64,000 nucleotides of DNA, from NCBI RefSeq assembly GCF_003259175.1, contig NZ_QGOK01000022.1, forward strand, positions 1 to 64,000. Reading direction: 5' to 3'. The notes below the pieces were generated by a model, which did not search any database, was not told the DNA's origin, and saw only the letters and a program-made list of their open reading frames with translations. Position numbers and translations under genes: made by a program. Below are positions 20,477 to 31,216 of this stretch, piece by piece. The stretch's first letter is position 1; each line of letters begins with the position of its first letter. This DNA is from Marinomonas shanghaiensis. Lineage in GTDB: Bacteria; Pseudomonadota; Gammaproteobacteria; Pseudomonadales; Marinomonadaceae.

Positions 20477-20661
20477 AGTAAAAACATTTCAGGGTAGATA
20501 ATAGAACCCAATTTCTATGTATCTACTCTGTTTTTCGGCATCAAATACGACAAACATCACTACTTTTCGTACTCTAACAAAAAATCTTCATTTATATTTT
20601 TGCGCTTGTAAATATCCTTTCCTAGACTGTAAATCACCTATCAGAGGATAAAGGACTATAA

Positions 20662-22698
20662 ATGCGCATCCATTCTATTCGAATCAAGATGATGCTTCCC
20701 ATCATCTTTCTCTCCGTCATTTTAATATCACTGTTTATTTTTATGATGCTGATGAGCACTATGCAAAAAAACAGCATGAGGCTTCAGGCAGAACACTATT
20801 TTGAAGCCATCTCCGAGGTATTAAATGCAGATCGTGATATTTATCAAGCACGTCTTGCACAAGAAAAAATGCTGGACGGTGAAGGACCGAAACAAGAAAA
20901 CGAAATCGATTTTAATGAAAATGCCCAGCAAGTTTTTGATCGTTTTCAACTGTATCGTGAATACCTCGCTGACGAACCAAAAGATCTACTCACGCCGTTT
21001 GAATCCTTTAATACGCTTTATAATGAGTGGTTTACATCCAGTAAAAGTCTACTTGCGACATCAAAAGGCAGCATTCAGTTTTCACAGACCATGATGGATT
21101 TGGATCAAAAATTTCAAGTCATTCGTAACATGCTTGATGATGCTGGCGAAAAACTGCGTACTCATACACACAACAAAAAAGATCAAATAAACTCAGCCTT
21201 AGAGCTTAATAACTATCTAGAAGCGATCACTGAAGTACTCAATGCAGACAGAGATTTATATCAAGCACGCTTAGCCCAACAAAAAATCATTAATGGCATT
21301 GGCGATAAAGAAAAGAACAAAGAAGAGTTCAAAGTCAATGTGGCGCAAACTTTAGAAAGATTTAGAGCCTATCGTGGTCATCTTATCAATGAGTCAGATC
21401 TTACCCAACCATACAGTAAGTTTGATGTTCTATTCGACGAGTGGTATCAAGCCAGCTTGCTCCATTTTAACTCCCCAGACATTCAAACATCTCAAAAACT
21501 TCCTCAAGAAATCCTCGTCGTTGATGAAAAATTTTCAGCCATTCGGGCACTCTTAGACAAAGCCGGAGATTCCGTACGGAATCATTCAAGACAAATAGAA
21601 GATCAAACAAAACAAAATATTGCCCGTAACCAACAAATTGCCATGATTGTTACCGCCATTGCCTTCATTATCGCACTCGTTTTTGGTTATTTCATTCCGC
21701 TTAAAATAACCAACAATGTAGAAAACATGGGTCGTCGAATTAAAGAGATTGCTGAAGGAGATGGCGATCTAACTCAAAGAATAAACTCAAGTGCAAAAGA
21801 CGAACTTGGGGATCTAGCCAAAGAATTTGACCATTTTGTCGAACAGCTCAGATCCATTATCACTAATATTCACACACAATCCTATGCGCTAGGAAACATG
21901 ACATCGGAGTTAAAAAACGCGTCAGAAACGACAAATGACATCACTCAAGCCTTAGTAAATGCTTCGACTTCTATGATCAGTGCAGGACAAGAAATGAATG
22001 CGTCGAATCAGCAAATGGCTGAAGTCGCAAAAGACACAGCGACGGAAGCAACAACTTCTAGCCAATTGACCAATCAAGGAATTCAAGCCGTCAACTCATC
22101 GCATAAAGCGATCTCTAGCTTAATCAGCGATATTGACAAATCCTTACAACGAGCAGAAGAACTAGAAAAAAGCTCAGAAAATATATCCTCCGTTCTTGAA
22201 GTCATTCGGAACATTGCCGAACAAACCAACTTGCTTGCGTTAAACGCCGCTATTGAAGCCGCACGCGCAGGTGAACAAGGGCGAGGATTTGCGGTTGTCG
22301 CAGACGAAGTAAGAACGCTAGCAACTCGAACGCAAAACAGCACAGATGAGATAGAGACCATCATAGAGCAGCTAAAGCGTAATGTAAGAGAATCCTCACT
22401 TTCTACTCAGAACAGTCGCCATAATGCAGACAATACGGCCTCCAATTTTGATAACGTCATCAACATATTTGATGCCCTAAATCATTCATTTGAGAAAGTA
22501 CAACAGATGGCATTAAGGACAGCCCAAGCAACCCATGAACAAGCTGCACTTTCTAATGACATTAACCAAAGCCTCATGCTGTTAAAAGAACAAACGGATG
22601 GTGTAAAAGAGGTTTCAAACCTGATCAACAAACAGTCAAAACAAATAACCGACTTGTATAAAACACTTAATAAGGAAGTTGGAAACTTTAAAGTCTAA
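20662..22698 (+). CDS. Methyl-accepting chemotaxis protein with duplicated helical sensor
   Basis: A 678-aa receptor with transmembrane helix 1 at about residues 10-32 and an all-helical periplasmic region (about 35-320). This region consists of two similar halves: [16 protein letters not shown] near residue 53 recurs as [16 protein letters not shown] near 192, followed in each half by ...[16 protein letters not shown] and ...YNEWF/FDEWY. Transmembrane helix 2 (about 325-348), HAMP and a signalling domain with [20 protein letters not shown] follow. It resembles helical-bimodular or 4HB-type sensors. The ligand is unknown. AAAGGA precedes the ATG. It is monocistronic. Confidence 0.9.
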   Translation: MRIHSIRIKMMLPIIFLSVILISLFIFMMLMSTMQKNSMRLQAEHYFEAISEVLNADRDIYQARLAQEKMLDGEGPKQENEIDFNENAQQVFDRFQLYREYLADEPKDLLTPFESFNTLYNEWFTSSKSLLATSKGSIQFSQTMMDLDQKFQVIRNMLDDAGEKLRTHTHNKKDQINSALELNNYLEAITEVLNADRDLYQARLAQQKIINGIGDKEKNKEEFKVNVAQTLERFRAYRGHLINESDLTQPYSKFDVLFDEWYQASLLHFNSPDIQTSQKLPQEILVVDEKFSAIRALLDKAGDSVRNHSRQIEDQTKQNIARNQQIAMIVTAIAFIIALVFGYFIPLKITNNVENMGRRIKEIAEGDGDLTQRINSSAKDELGDLAKEFDHFVEQLRSIITNIHTQSYALGNMTSELKNASETTNDITQALVNASTSMISAGQEMNASNQQMAEVAKDTATEATTSSQLTNQGIQAVNSSHKAISSLISDIDKSLQRAEELEKSSENISSVLEVIRNIAEQTNLLALNAAIEAARAGEQGRGFAVVADEVRTLATRTQNSTDEIETIIEQLKRNVRESSLSTQNSRHNADNTASNFDNVINIFDALNHSFEKVQQMALRTAQATHEQAALSNDINQSLMLLKEQTDGVKEVSNLINKQSKQITDLYKTLNKEVGNFKV

Positions 22699-22745
22699 AG
22701 GGGGTATTGATGGTGGTAAGAAACGCACTTTATTAACAAAAGCAG

Positions 22746-22777
22746 CCTTGCTCTTTAACCGTGGTTAAAGAGCAAGG
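22746..22777. terminator. Bidirectional terminator hairpin
   Basis: CCTTGCTCTTTAACC (22746-22760) and GGTTAAAGAGCAAGG (22763-22777) are perfect inverse copies. They sit between the convergent chemoreceptor and small exported-protein genes. The stem must open slightly at its tip. Confidence 0.75.
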
Positions 22778-22784
22778 TTATTTG

Positions 22785-23198
22785 TTATGGCTTATCTGAT
22801 GGGCAGTTCTCCATGCCAATACGATAAGTGGAGACAGTACTCATGTCTGCAAACTTACGAAAGGCATCAAATGCATCATAATTAGGCTTATAGCTCACCG
22901 TGTAATTCATATTGATTTGAGCGCCAAAATTATTGGGCGTAAACGTTGCGTCTTGGCTAATTATTTGGAATTCTTCTAGTTTGTTCTTTTTACCAAAAGC
23001 GATCACGGCTTGTGTTTTGGTTTTATAAATCGCTCCCACATCAACATCAGAATTAGGCTGAAGGTTTTCCATGTAAGAAAAAGATGTGATGTCCTTACTT
23101 TCACAAACGGGTAACTCTGTGGTGTCCTCTGCCGCTAATTGCGTAGAAGAAACCATAAGAGGCACTATCGCAACCAATGCAGACAAACAAGATTTCAT
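22785..23198 (-). CDS. Small exported protein, unknown function
   Basis: This 137-aa protein has a clear Sec signal peptide (LSALVAIVPLMVSSTQLAAE, cleavage near residue 23). The mature part is about 114 residues, with two Cys (VCESK and MENCPS) that could form a disulphide. I recognise no family. AGGATATA precedes the ATG. It stands alone between the terminator and a D-2-hydroxyacid dehydrogenase gene. It probably acts in the periplasm. Confidence 0.65.
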   Translation of the reverse strand: MKSCLSALVAIVPLMVSSTQLAAEDTTELPVCESKDITSFSYMENLQPNSDVDVGAIYKTKTQAVIAFGKKNKLEEFQIISQDATFTPNNFGAQINMNYTVSYKPNYDAFDAFRKFADMSTVSTYRIGMENCPSDKP

Positions 23199-23252
23199 AA
23201 TTTATATCCTATTAGTTTAAAAAATCACCAAAAAACGAAACGATTTCTCGTT

Positions 23253-24218
23253 TCACACCAACACCACATTTTGTGGCTTCCCACTGGCAAAAGCTACGAC
23301 ATTTTCAAACGCTTTCTCAAAATATAATTCGTAGCTGGCCTTTTCAACGTATCCTATGTGCGGCGTACAAAGCACATTTGACAGAGACAATAAAGGTTGA
23401 TTATCAGCATTCGCAGGTTCGGTCTCAAATACATCGACAGCTGCCCGTTTGCTCGGGTTAGACAACATTTCACGATACAAGGCATCGCTTTCAATCAGCT
23501 CAGCTCGGCTGGTATTCACCAACAAGGAATCCGGCTTCATCAAGGCCAGATCCGCTTGTGTCACAATTGCCTTCGTCGCATCATTTAATCTTAAATGAAG
23601 AGTGACAATATCCGCACTTTGAAAAAAATCTGCTTTCGATGGCGCTGCTGAAAATCCATGCTGTTGAGCCAACGCTCTCGAGCTCTCACTGCCCCAAACC
23701 AATACATTCATGCCAAAGGCTTTGGCGTACTGTGCGATTCGTTGCCCAATTTTACCGTAGCCCCAAATCCCTAATACAGAGCCATTTAATACGCGACCTA
23801 AGCCCAAAGCACCCGATTTTTGCCAGTTACCTTGCGCAAATTGCGCCACGTACTCAGGAATATGTCGGCTCGCCGCCATAATCAAACCCCAGCATAATTC
23901 AGAGGGGGCAACTGGCGAACCTACCCCTTCTACCACCGCCACACCGTATTTATGGCAAAGCTTGGCATCAATGTGATTGCTGACTTTTCCGGTTTGGCTA
24001 ATCAGTTTCAAATTAGGCAAACTGGCAAGTAGCGCCTCCGTAATAACGGTACGCTCACGTATCAAAACGAGCGCATCAAACTCTTTTAAATTGTCGATTA
24101 AATCGTCTGTTTTGACAAAGGTTTCATTAAACACATGCACATCATGACCGTTCAAAATGCGAAAAGATTGCAGTCCTTTGACCACATTTTGATAATCATC
24201 CAATATCGCTATTTTCAC
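23253..24218 (-). CDS. D-isomer-specific 2-hydroxyacid dehydrogenase
   Basis: This protein is 321 aa from a GTG start preceded by AAAGAGGG at 7 nt. The open frame continues to 24272, but without family-like residues. It has the NAD-binding motif LGIWGYGKIGQRIA, the catalytic Arg in NTSRAELIE, the Glu in VFETEPA and the His in CTPHIGY. These are the Arg-Glu-His triad of the SerA/LdhA/GhrB superfamily. It reduces or oxidises a 2-keto/2-hydroxy acid in the cytoplasm, and the substrate is not clear. Neighbours give no pathway hint. Confidence 0.87.
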   Translation of the reverse strand: MKIAILDDYQNVVKGLQSFRILNGHDVHVFNETFVKTDDLIDNLKEFDALVLIRERTVITEALLASLPNLKLISQTGKVSNHIDAKLCHKYGVAVVEGVGSPVAPSELCWGLIMAASRHIPEYVAQFAQGNWQKSGALGLGRVLNGSVLGIWGYGKIGQRIAQYAKAFGMNVLVWGSESSRALAQQHGFSAAPSKADFFQSADIVTLHLRLNDATKAIVTQADLALMKPDSLLVNTSRAELIESDALYREMLSNPSKRAAVDVFETEPANADNQPLLSLSNVLCTPHIGYVEKASYELYFEKAFENVVAFASGKPQNVVLV

Positions 24219-24300
24219 GAGAAAGCCCTCTTTAGAAAATCCTACTGTTACGCACTTCTTTCCGCTTATCATCCGTCAAGTTAGTGTAAAACACCAGAGC

Positions 24301-24327
24301 AAAAAAAGCCCCGCACATGGCGGGGCT
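24301..24327 (-). terminator. Terminator of the fadBA operon
   Basis: AGCCCCGC (24307-24314), loop ACATG, GCGGGGCT (24320-24327). On the minus strand seven T follow. It lies 68 bp past the fadA stop. Confidence 0.9.
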
Positions 24328-24394
24328 AAAGACAGAGATTGTAATTTCAGACAAATTAAAGTGCTTACAGTATGTGACGAGTACAATCGTCACA

Positions 24395-25582
<1,188 letters not shown>

Positions 25583-25597
25583 CTAGCCTATGGGAAA

Positions 25598-27748
25598 TTA
25601 TGCGCCGTAATAAGTGTCGTTGTTCTTCGCCATGTCACGCATTTTTGCGGTTGGCTCGTACAATTTACCTAGGTGGCTGTATTTGTCTGCAAGGTCGCAA
25701 AACGCCTGCAGTCCCATTTGATCTAGATAATGCAATGCACCGCCAAGATAGGGAGGGAAACCGATACCGTAAATCAATCCCATGTCTGCTTCTGCCGCCG
25801 AAGCAACAATGTTCTCTTCTAGACAGCGAACCGTTTCAATGCATAGAGGAATCATCATTCGAGCCACAATATCGTCTTCAGTTAACTCAGAATGAGACGT
25901 AATAACTGGCGCTAGCAAATCGTTAATGTCAGCGTTGAAGATTTTCTTCGGCTTGCCTTTACGATCTGGCTCATAAGTATAAAAACCTTTGCCATTTTTC
26001 TGACCGAAACGTTCTAGTTCAAACAAGCGATCTACCGCATTTTTACCTTCATGTTTCATGCGATCAGGAAAACCTTCGGCCATGACTTGATCCGCATGGA
26101 ATGCTGTATCAATACCCACCACATCAAGCAAGTAAGCCGGACCCATTGGCCAACCAAATCGCTCCATGGTTTTATCAACCACTTGGAAATCGGCGCCTTC
26201 CTGCATCATCAAAGAGAAGCCTGCAAAATAAGGGAACAACACACGGTTTACCAAGAATCCAGGACAATCATTAACAACAACAGGTGTTTTGCCCATAGCT
26301 TGTGCATAAGCAACGGTTTTGGCGATCGCCGCATCGCTGGTTTTTTCACCGCGAATAACTTCGACCAGAGGCATACGATGCACTGGGTTAAAGAAATGCA
26401 TACCACAGAAATTCTCTGGGCGTTTTAAATCTTTCGCCAGCTCAGTAATTGAAATGGTTGAGGTATTCGACGTTAAAATAGCATCGTCGGCTATCTTGGT
26501 TTCTACTTCCGCCAACACCGATTTTTTGATTTTGACGTTTTCAACCACCGCTTCAACCACTAAATCAACGTGTTCAAACTCACCATAACTTAAGGCAGGA
26601 ACAATACCATTCATGGCGTTAAAAGCTTGATCTGTGGTTAATTTCCCACGCTCTACCTGACCATTAAAGAGCTTATTGGCTTCACTCAAACCCAACGCCA
26701 AGGCTTCAGGACGAATGTCTTTCATAATAATTGGCGTGCCTTTTGACGCCGATTGGTAGGCAACACCGCCACCCATAATCCCCGCACCTAATACAGCAGC
26801 CTGCTTAACGGGTGTCGCATTCTTCGCGTATTTACCAGCGGTTTTTTTAATCTGTTGATCACTTAGGAAAAGATTCACTAACGATTTAGCAACAGGACCT
26901 TTCGCCAATTTGATGAAGCCTTTGATTTCAGCTTCTAGGGCTTTGTCCATATTCTGGCTAATGCCCTTCTCAATGGTCTTGATCGCTTCTAATGGCGCAG
27001 GGTAATGTTTACCGGCCTTAGCGCCCACCACACCACGAACCGATTCGAAAATCATCATTTTTTCAATCGGTGTAAAGACCATAGGTGCACGCAATTCGTC
27101 GCGACGCGCATGATAATTTAACTTACCATCAAGCACTTGCTGAATAAGATGACGAGCGGACTCTTTGACTTTCGCAGCTGGCACAACAGCATCTACTGCA
27201 CCGTCTTTAAAGGCTTCTTCGCTGCGTTTTTGTGCGCCACCACAGATCCATTCACAGGCATTATCCACACCGATTAAGCGAGGCAAACGCACGGTACCAC
27301 CCCAGCCTGGGTATATTCCCAGTTGAGTTTCCGGCAAGCCGATTTTTGCAGAATCTGCCATCACGCGATAATCGCATGCCAACACAAGCTCCATACCGCC
27401 ACCCAGTGCAATACCATTAATGGCCGCTACCGTTGGGCAACTGAGGTTCGAAATGTCATTAAAAATGCTGTGTGCATGACGTAATTTATCCGCCAAATCA
27501 TCGTCTTCAAGCTTAAACCAAGTCGTGAACTCGGTAATATCAGCACCTACGACGAAAACGTCCTTGGCACTGGCAAAAATAACGCCTTGTAAGTCATCTA
27601 TGTGTTTCAGTGCAGTAACGGCTTCGGCCAATTCATTCAAGGTAAGGCTATTGAATTTATTAACCGACTCACCGACCAAATCCAGAGTGACGGTTGCCAC
27701 GCCGGCATCATCGACTGCAACCTTGATTGCTTGTCCTTCGAAAATCAT
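25598..27748 (-). CDS. fadB: Fatty-acid oxidation complex alpha subunit
   Basis: A 716-aa multifunctional enzyme. The N-terminal crotonase domain (about 1-190) carries both hydratase Glu residues ([11 protein letters not shown] and [12 protein letters not shown]). Then come the NAD-binding motif [10 protein letters not shown] (about residue 318), the dehydrogenase His in [13 protein letters not shown] and [10 protein letters not shown]. It carries enoyl-CoA hydratase, 3-hydroxyacyl-CoA dehydrogenase and isomerase activities. It forms an operon with fadA. Upstream of it is etfBA on the same strand with a hairpin between, so transcription may be partly separate. No clear FadR or PsrA box was found. 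Confidence 0.96.
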   Translation of the reverse strand: MIFEGQAIKVAVDDAGVATVTLDLVGESVNKFNSLTLNELAEAVTALKHIDDLQGVIFASAKDVFVVGADITEFTTWFKLEDDDLADKLRHAHSIFNDISNLSCPTVAAINGIALGGGMELVLACDYRVMADSAKIGLPETQLGIYPGWGGTVRLPRLIGVDNACEWICGGAQKRSEEAFKDGAVDAVVPAAKVKESARHLIQQVLDGKLNYHARRDELRAPMVFTPIEKMMIFESVRGVVGAKAGKHYPAPLEAIKTIEKGISQNMDKALEAEIKGFIKLAKGPVAKSLVNLFLSDQQIKKTAGKYAKNATPVKQAAVLGAGIMGGGVAYQSASKGTPIIMKDIRPEALALGLSEANKLFNGQVERGKLTTDQAFNAMNGIVPALSYGEFEHVDLVVEAVVENVKIKKSVLAEVETKIADDAILTSNTSTISITELAKDLKRPENFCGMHFFNPVHRMPLVEVIRGEKTSDAAIAKTVAYAQAMGKTPVVVNDCPGFLVNRVLFPYFAGFSLMMQEGADFQVVDKTMERFGWPMGPAYLLDVVGIDTAFHADQVMAEGFPDRMKHEGKNAVDRLFELERFGQKNGKGFYTYEPDRKGKPKKIFNADINDLLAPVITSHSELTEDDIVARMMIPLCIETVRCLEENIVASAAEADMGLIYGIGFPPYLGGALHYLDQMGLQAFCDLADKYSHLGKLYEPTAKMRDMAKNNDTYYGA

Positions 27749-27816
27749 GCTGGTCTCCCATTATTTTTATTATGATAACAATGAGATGATTACTCATCGT
27801 CATCTGATATTTGAAT

Positions 27817-27850
27817 CCAGCTTAGAGATTCCACGGAACCGCTAAGCTGG
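27817..27850 (-). terminator. Hairpin between etfA and fadB
   Basis: CCAGCTTAG (27817-27825) pairs with CTAAGCTGG (27842-27850) with a 16-nt loop. The following T tract on the minus strand is weak, so it may be an imperfect terminator or a processing hairpin. Confidence 0.45.
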
Positions 27851-27866
27851 CGAGTTTCTATAGGGT

Positions 27867-28796
27867 TTATAGGCTCTTTTCTAGCTCAGGCACAGCGTCG
27901 AACAAATCTGCCACCAGCCCATAGTCAGCCACTTGGAAGATAGGCGCGTCCTCGTCCTTATTAATCGCAACAATTACCTTAGAATCTTTCATCCCTGCCA
28001 AATGCTGAATAGCACCGGAGATACCCACCGCGATATAAAGATCTGGCGCGACCGTTTTGCCTGTTTGTCCAACTTGCAAATCGTTCGGTACAAAACCCGC
28101 GTCTACTGCGGCACGTGATGCACCAATGGCAGCCCCCAGTTTGTCTGCTACACCTTCCAGTAATTTGAAGTTGTCGCCATTCCCCATGCCACGACCACCG
28201 GAAATAATTACGCTGGCAGCGGTCAATTCAGGACGATCAGACTCCGCTAATTGCTCTTTTACAAAACGACTACGGTCAGAGGCAATGACGTGTGAAAGCA
28301 CTTCACGCTCGGCGTTTCCGCCGGTGCTCGCCGCCGCGTCAAAGCCGGTAGCGCGAACCGTTAACACCTTCACGGCGTCAGTGGTTTTTACCGTCGCAAT
28401 CGCATTGCCTGCGTAAATTGGACGAACAAACGTATCAGCGGATTCAACCTTGATCACGTCAGATAACTGCGCGACGTTTAGTAACGCAGCTACACGCGGT
28501 AAAGTATTTTTACCTGTGGTCGTTGCGGGCGCTAGAATATGTTCGTACCCCTTAGCAACTTCGACGATTAATTTAGACACATTTTCAGCTAACTGATGCT
28601 CATAAACCGCATTGTCAGCCACTAGAACTTTACTGACACCCACCACTTGTGAGGACTGCTCTACAACGGTTTGACATTCAAAGCCAACCACCAACACATG
28701 CACATCCGCATGAATTTGCGTCGCTGCTGTCACTGTATTCAGTGTCGCAGGTTTTAGGGATTTGTTATCGTGTTCTGCAATGATTAAAACGCTCAT
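27867..28796 (-). CDS. etfA: Electron transfer flavoprotein alpha subunit
   Basis: A 309-aa FAD-binding subunit. The C-terminal FAD domain is marked by [43 protein letters not shown] and [15 protein letters not shown] takes electrons from acyl-CoA dehydrogenases and passes them to ETF-quinone oxidoreductase. Its start overlaps the etfB stop by 4 bp (ATGA), so the two are translationally coupled. It lies next to fadBA, which fits its role in beta-oxidation. Confidence 0.96.
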   Translation of the reverse strand: MSVLIIAEHDNKSLKPATLNTVTAATQIHADVHVLVVGFECQTVVEQSSQVVGVSKVLVADNAVYEHQLAENVSKLIVEVAKGYEHILAPATTTGKNTLPRVAALLNVAQLSDVIKVESADTFVRPIYAGNAIATVKTTDAVKVLTVRATGFDAAASTGGNAEREVLSHVIASDRSRFVKEQLAESDRPELTAASVIISGGRGMGNGDNFKLLEGVADKLGAAIGASRAAVDAGFVPNDLQVGQTGKTVAPDLYIAVGISGAIQHLAGMKDSKVIVAINKDEDAPIFQVADYGLVADLFDAVPELEKSL

Positions 28797-29563
28797 GACA
28801 CCACCTTCGCTTCATTTTTAAGTTTGTCGACTAACTCAGCCACCGAACCTACTTTGATACCACCAGCACGCTGTGGCGGTGGTGTAACAGAAACGATGCT
28901 GACATTAGACCCAACTTCCACACCCAAATCGGCAGGGGTTTTGACGTCCAATGGTTTTTTCTTCGCCTTCATAATATTTGGCAGCGACGCAAAGCGTGGT
29001 TCGTTTAAACGAAGGTCTGTGGTGACAACCGCGGGCAAAGTAATGGCTAAAGTTTGCAAACCACCATCGACTTCACGGGTTACTTTTATTTCTTGAGCCG
29101 TTTGCGCTTCACCGTTCTCAATAACCACTTCAGACGCAAAGGTTGCTTGCGGGTAATCCAATAAAGCCGCGACCATTTGACCCGTTTGGTTATTATCAGA
29201 ATCGATTGCTTGTTTGCCCATAATCACCAAATCAGCGGCTTCTTCTTGGGCCACTTTAGCAATGAGCTTAGCAACAGACAAAGAATCCAATCCGTCCTCT
29301 GTTTCTACTTGAATCGCACGGTCAGCCCCCAATGCCATGGCGGTACGTAGGGTTTCTTGACAAGCTTTTGACCCCACAGATACCACCACTACTTCGGAAG
29401 CAATGCCTTTCTCTTTCAGACGAATGGCCTCTTCCACAGCGATCTCACAGAAAGGGTTCATGGACATTTTGACATTGGTAAGATCGACCGCAGTATGGTC
29501 GGCTTTGACGCGAACTTTGACGTTATAGTCGATGACTCGCTTGACAGATACTAAGATTTTCAT
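28793..29563 (-). CDS. etfB: Electron transfer flavoprotein beta subunit
   Basis: This protein is 256 aa from the ATG of [10 protein letters not shown], which follows a GAGGGG Shine-Dalgarno. The frame runs on to 29602 without family-like residues. The ETF-beta signature [11 protein letters not shown] and the AMP-binding stretch [19 protein letters not shown] are present. It pairs with EtfA and binds AMP. It is first gene of the etfBA pair. Confidence 0.96.
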   Translation of the reverse strand: MKILVSVKRVIDYNVKVRVKADHTAVDLTNVKMSMNPFCEIAVEEAIRLKEKGIASEVVVVSVGSKACQETLRTAMALGADRAIQVETEDGLDSLSVAKLIAKVAQEEAADLVIMGKQAIDSDNNQTGQMVAALLDYPQATFASEVVIENGEAQTAQEIKVTREVDGGLQTLAITLPAVVTTDLRLNEPRFASLPNIMKAKKKPLDVKTPADLGVEVGSNVSIVSVTPPPQRAGGIKVGSVAELVDKLKNEAKVVS

Positions 29564-29818
29564 AAGCCCCTCGTATTTATTATTAAGTTCTGATTCATAC
29601 ATTACGTCTAGATTGTTACTAGGCTAATGGTATGCAAATATTCCCTATCAATAGAACTCTTCACTTACCCCCTATAGTAGTTTGAGAATGCTTTTCATCA
29701 ATAACAAAAAAGCGCCAGTTAACTGACAAAAATATTCAGACACAAACTTCGCCACTCTATCCGCACACAAAAAACCACCTCATATGTTCAGTGGATCTTT
29801 CAGTCTAGCGTCTAAAAC

Positions 29819-29844
29819 AAAAAAAAACCTCACGTAAAGGTGAG
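29819..29844 (-). terminator. Terminator after the enoyl-CoA hydratase gene
   Basis: CCTCAC (29827-29832), loop GTAAAG, GTGAGG (29839-29844). On the minus strand at least eight T follow. It ends the hydratase/DUF2889 operon. Confidence 0.85.
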
Positions 29845-29870
29845 GCTTCTCGTCATTCAGTCATGTCCAC

Positions 29871-30623
29871 TTATTTATTTCGCGACAAAAACGCAGCAAA
29901 TGCTTGATGTGCCTCCGTTGAGCGTAAGCGATCTTTAAAGATCCGCCCCTCTCGCATTAAGGCCATCTGAACATCATCCTGACCACGATGCTTGAGTAGA
30001 TCCTTACTGAGCGCCACCGCCTCAACCGGTAATGCAGCCGTTTTTTCTGCATAAAAAAGCGCCATTTTATACGCTTCACCTTCTTCACAAAGATGATTGA
30101 CCAGCCGCATTTCATAAGCCTCGGCTGCCTCAACCACCTCACCCAACACCAATATCTCAAAGGCTTTTTGATGTCCAACTAATTGAGGTAGTAGATGACT
30201 GGATGCCGCCTCAGGCACCAACCCCAATGGCACAAATGGAAATTGCAGACGCGCTTCACGGGAAGCCAATACCAAATCACAATGTAATAACATGGTTGCC
30301 CCCACACCAACAGCACGACCTTCTACACCCGCTATAAGCGGTTTTTTATAACTGCTCAACACTTGTAAGAAAGCCATAATCGCTTCCATCTTTTCAGGAG
30401 TTTGGGCGATTTGTACAAACTCCTTAATATCATTACCCGAAGAAAAATCCCCACCAAGACCATACAACAAAGTGGCTTTTATACCCTCTTCTTGTTCGGC
30501 TCTGCGAAGGGCTTTCGTCAATGCTTGATACATCTCAAGTGTAATGGCATTTTTCTTTTCAGCGCGGTTAAAACATAAAATTTGTATACTGGACTCAACG
30601 CTTTCAGTAACAAAATCACTCAT
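29871..30623 (-). CDS. Enoyl-CoA hydratase/isomerase family protein
   Basis: This 250-aa crotonase starts at the ATG that overlaps the stop of the upstream DUF2889 gene (TAATG) and has GAGGAG 8 nt before it. The oxyanion-hole motifs are GGDFSSGNDIKEF (about residue 58) and GRAVGVGATMLLHCDLVLA (about 102). The position of the first catalytic Glu in classical hydratases is occupied by Ala/Thr here (VGVGATML). The second region reads FVPLGLVPEAASS, which keeps a Glu as in delta3-delta2 isomerase-like members. Isomerase activity is therefore more likely than full hydration. It sits in the fad region. Confidence 0.82.
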   Translation of the reverse strand: MSDFVTESVESSIQILCFNRAEKKNAITLEMYQALTKALRRAEQEEGIKATLLYGLGGDFSSGNDIKEFVQIAQTPEKMEAIMAFLQVLSSYKKPLIAGVEGRAVGVGATMLLHCDLVLASREARLQFPFVPLGLVPEAASSHLLPQLVGHQKAFEILVLGEVVEAAEAYEMRLVNHLCEEGEAYKMALFYAEKTAALPVEAVALSKDLLKHRGQDDVQMALMREGRIFKDRLRSTEAHQAFAAFLSRNK

Positions 30624-31183
30624 TACTGACACTCCTCTGATGGTAAATCAAGCACCTGCTCATCCACCAATTTGCGCACCATAGGACCATCTTCAGACCA
30701 GCCATGACAAGAATTAACCAGCTTGGCTAATGCCATAGGAACCTGTTGTGGATACTTCTCTCCCAAAGGTTGCCACATGGTTTGAAATGCCGTGGTTGCT
30801 ATAACGGGAAACAGCTCCAACACATGAGTACAACCCACTTTTCCACTGAACGTCTGCTTCAACCATCGGTTCCAACCGGGACCAATACGTGTGCCTTTTA
30901 ACACCGAAAAACTAGGTACAGCGCCTGCACAGCTTGGAAACGGAAAAGCATCCATGGAAACCGACACCTCCTTAATTAAAAAGGTGTCATCCAATGTCAA
31001 GCACACACTGATGTCGTGAAAGGGGCTACCCTCTGGCACCAAGCTATTATCAAACTCTCGATTGACATCGTAAGTCTTCAAATCCTGCATAGTCGCTTCA
31101 ATATCCCACAGACCATCCTCGCGCAAAAATCCATAGGATTCGATACAACGTCTATGCATTAGCTTTCGCTTAATCTGTGCCAT
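30623..31183 (-). CDS. DUF2889 domain protein
   Basis: This 186-aa soluble protein matches DUF2889 as I know it: an N-terminal LMHRRCIESYGFLREDGLWD, then central conserved ISVCLTLDD, and a C-terminal NSCHGW. Two Cys near the middle (FPSCAGAV, VGCTHVLE) and one in the NSCHGW motif may matter. The function is unknown. Its stop overlaps the start of the crotonase gene and it lies 33 bp after fadD, so it belongs to an acyl-CoA operon. Its repeated company with CoA enzymes hints at a role in acyl-CoA or aromatic-CoA metabolism, but that is inference. Confidence 0.78.
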   Translation of the reverse strand: MAQIKRKLMHRRCIESYGFLREDGLWDIEATMQDLKTYDVNREFDNSLVPEGSPFHDISVCLTLDDTFLIKEVSVSMDAFPFPSCAGAVPSFSVLKGTRIGPGWNRWLKQTFSGKVGCTHVLELFPVIATTAFQTMWQPLGEKYPQQVPMALAKLVNSCHGWSEDGPMVRKLVDEQVLDLPSEECQ

Positions 31184-31216
31184 TTTCCGCCCTCTCGATC
31201 TGCATTCAAACCACCT

